From Streptomyces violascens (lineage in GTDB: Bacteria > Actinomycetota > Actinomycetes > Streptomycetales > Streptomycetaceae), in NCBI RefSeq assembly GCF_014649955.1, contig NZ_BMUA01000040.1, positions 1-51,138 of the forward strand: DNA of 51,138 nucleotides, read 5' to 3'. Each line of letters begins with the position of its first letter. Within the stretch, counting starts at the first letter, position 1. The notes beneath the pieces are model-generated. The model ran no database searches. It saw only the letters and a program-made list of their open reading frames with translations, and was not told the DNA's origin. This document shows positions 50,732 to 51,138 of the stretch, in pieces. The translations under genes and the position numbers were made by a program.

Positions 50732-51138
50732 ATGGACTCAGGGGTGGCTGCCATCGTGGGTGCGGCCGTGGGAGTGGTGGGTACCACCCTCGCGGCCGGC
50801 GTTGCAGGCATATCGGCTCAGCGGCAGGTCAAGGCAGAGCACCGGCATTGGCGTCGGCAGCTCCGCCGCGACGCGTACTCGGCATTCACGGCCAGGGCGG
50901 ACGAGCTGCGCAAAGTATTGAAGGAGATCTACGCTGAGCTGATCAGGCCGGGAGCGGATCTCGATGCCGTCCGCGCTGCCCTCGATGGCGCTCGCGGATT
51001 GCTCACCGGCGGACTCGCTGACGCTCAGGCAACGGTGGAGATCGAAGGGCCGGAGAAGCTGGCACGTATGGCGGAGGAACTGTCTCGCTCGCTCTCGGCC
51101 TGCGTCGCTGCCACCGGCGCGGCCACCCTCGGGCGCGG
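50732..51138 (+). CDS. Membrane-anchored protein with helical cytoplasmic part (3' end outside window)
   Basis: At least 135 residues, running off the end. The N-terminus is one membrane helix (VAAIVGAAVGVVGTTLAAGV), followed by a basic stop-transfer and a long charged helical part (QVKAEHRHWRRQLRRDAYSA, ARADELRKVLKEIYAELIRP, EKLARMAEELSRSLSACVAA). This is a common streptomycete arrangement of a single N-terminal anchor with a coiled-coil-like domain; no function is known. No good ribosome site is seen before the ATG. Confidence 0.65.
   Translation, partial: MDSGVAAIVGAAVGVVGTTLAAGVAGISAQRQVKAEHRHWRRQLRRDAYSAFTARADELRKVLKEIYAELIRPGADLDAVRAALDGARGLLTGGLADAQATVEIEGPEKLARMAEELSRSLSACVAATGAATLGR

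Noticed and set aside
1..51138. CRISPR array, tRNA or rRNA genes
   Set aside because: No regularly spaced repeats and no cloverleaf or rRNA-like sequence noticed on reading.

Overview
The window looks like an accessory part of a Streptomyces (or close relative) chromosome. The DNA is uniformly very GC-rich, the coding style is actinobacterial (GTG starts, GTGA/ATGA overlaps, proteins rich in Ala, Arg and Gly), and several families are typical of that genus: SigB/F-type sigma factor, ANTAR and STAS proteins, DUF6381, DUF6624, MmyB-type regulators. Roughly a third of the recognisable genes are broken by frameshift, stop codon, truncation or insertion. Insertion-sequence remains are scattered throughout, as expected for a chromosome arm or an old integration hot spot.

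Layout. 0-1.5 kb: end of an ECF sigma factor coupled to an SRPBCC protein, and a small membrane protein. 1.5-5 kb: an XRE-type HTH fused in frame to most of an IS1182-type transposase, a TetR regulator divergent from a rhomboid protease, and an IS5-type remnant. 5-10.3 kb: a MerR-methyltransferase fusion, a lipoprotein, a beta-carbonic anhydrase and a winged-helix regulator. 10.4-13.4 kb: a stress-signalling block (STAS, ANTAR, tiny hydrophobic protein, DUF6381, SigB/F sigma factor) closed by two strong hairpins. 13.5-14.9 kb: an intact IS256-family element. 15-17 kb: decayed WYL and hypothetical genes. 17.6-20.1 kb: an 850-residue DUF4157 protein with a tandemly repeated unknown domain. 20.3-24.6 kb: helicase debris, a small secreted protein, an ArsR-like regulator, an SDR and its Rrf2-type regulator. 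24.7-26.1 kb: a secreted ribosome-inactivating protein. 26.5-37 kb: regulators (GlxA-type, AraC, TetR, MmyB-type) with small oxidoreductases, a second beta-carbonic anhydrase, a VOC protein, and many fragments. 38-42.7 kb: acetyltransferase, O-methyltransferase, DUF6624, internally deleted APH. 42.6-47.3 kb: a broken HA-domain helicase, a three-gene operon (membrane protein, sigma factor, excisionase-like HTH) and a transposase tail. 47.4-51.1 kb: MTHFR-like protein, an alpha/beta hydrolase lacking its nucleophile serine, an IS5 fragment, gcvH with an early amber codon, and the start of a membrane-anchored protein cut by the window edge.

How it fits together. The window is not one pathway. 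Recurrent themes are (1) regulator/target pairs with visible operators: TetR-rhomboid, Rrf2-SDR, TetR-NmrA, MmyB-type-SDR; (2) stress signalling at 10-13 kb; (3) two candidate secreted or injected toxins, the DUF4157 protein and the ricin-A-like protein. The most striking items are the DUF4157 protein with a duplicated GTMGxHxTA domain, the bacterial ricin-A-like toxin with all five catalytic residues, the MerR-methyltransferase fusion, and the ATGA-chained membrane protein/sigma factor/HTH operon. All functions were inferred by reading; no database search was run.
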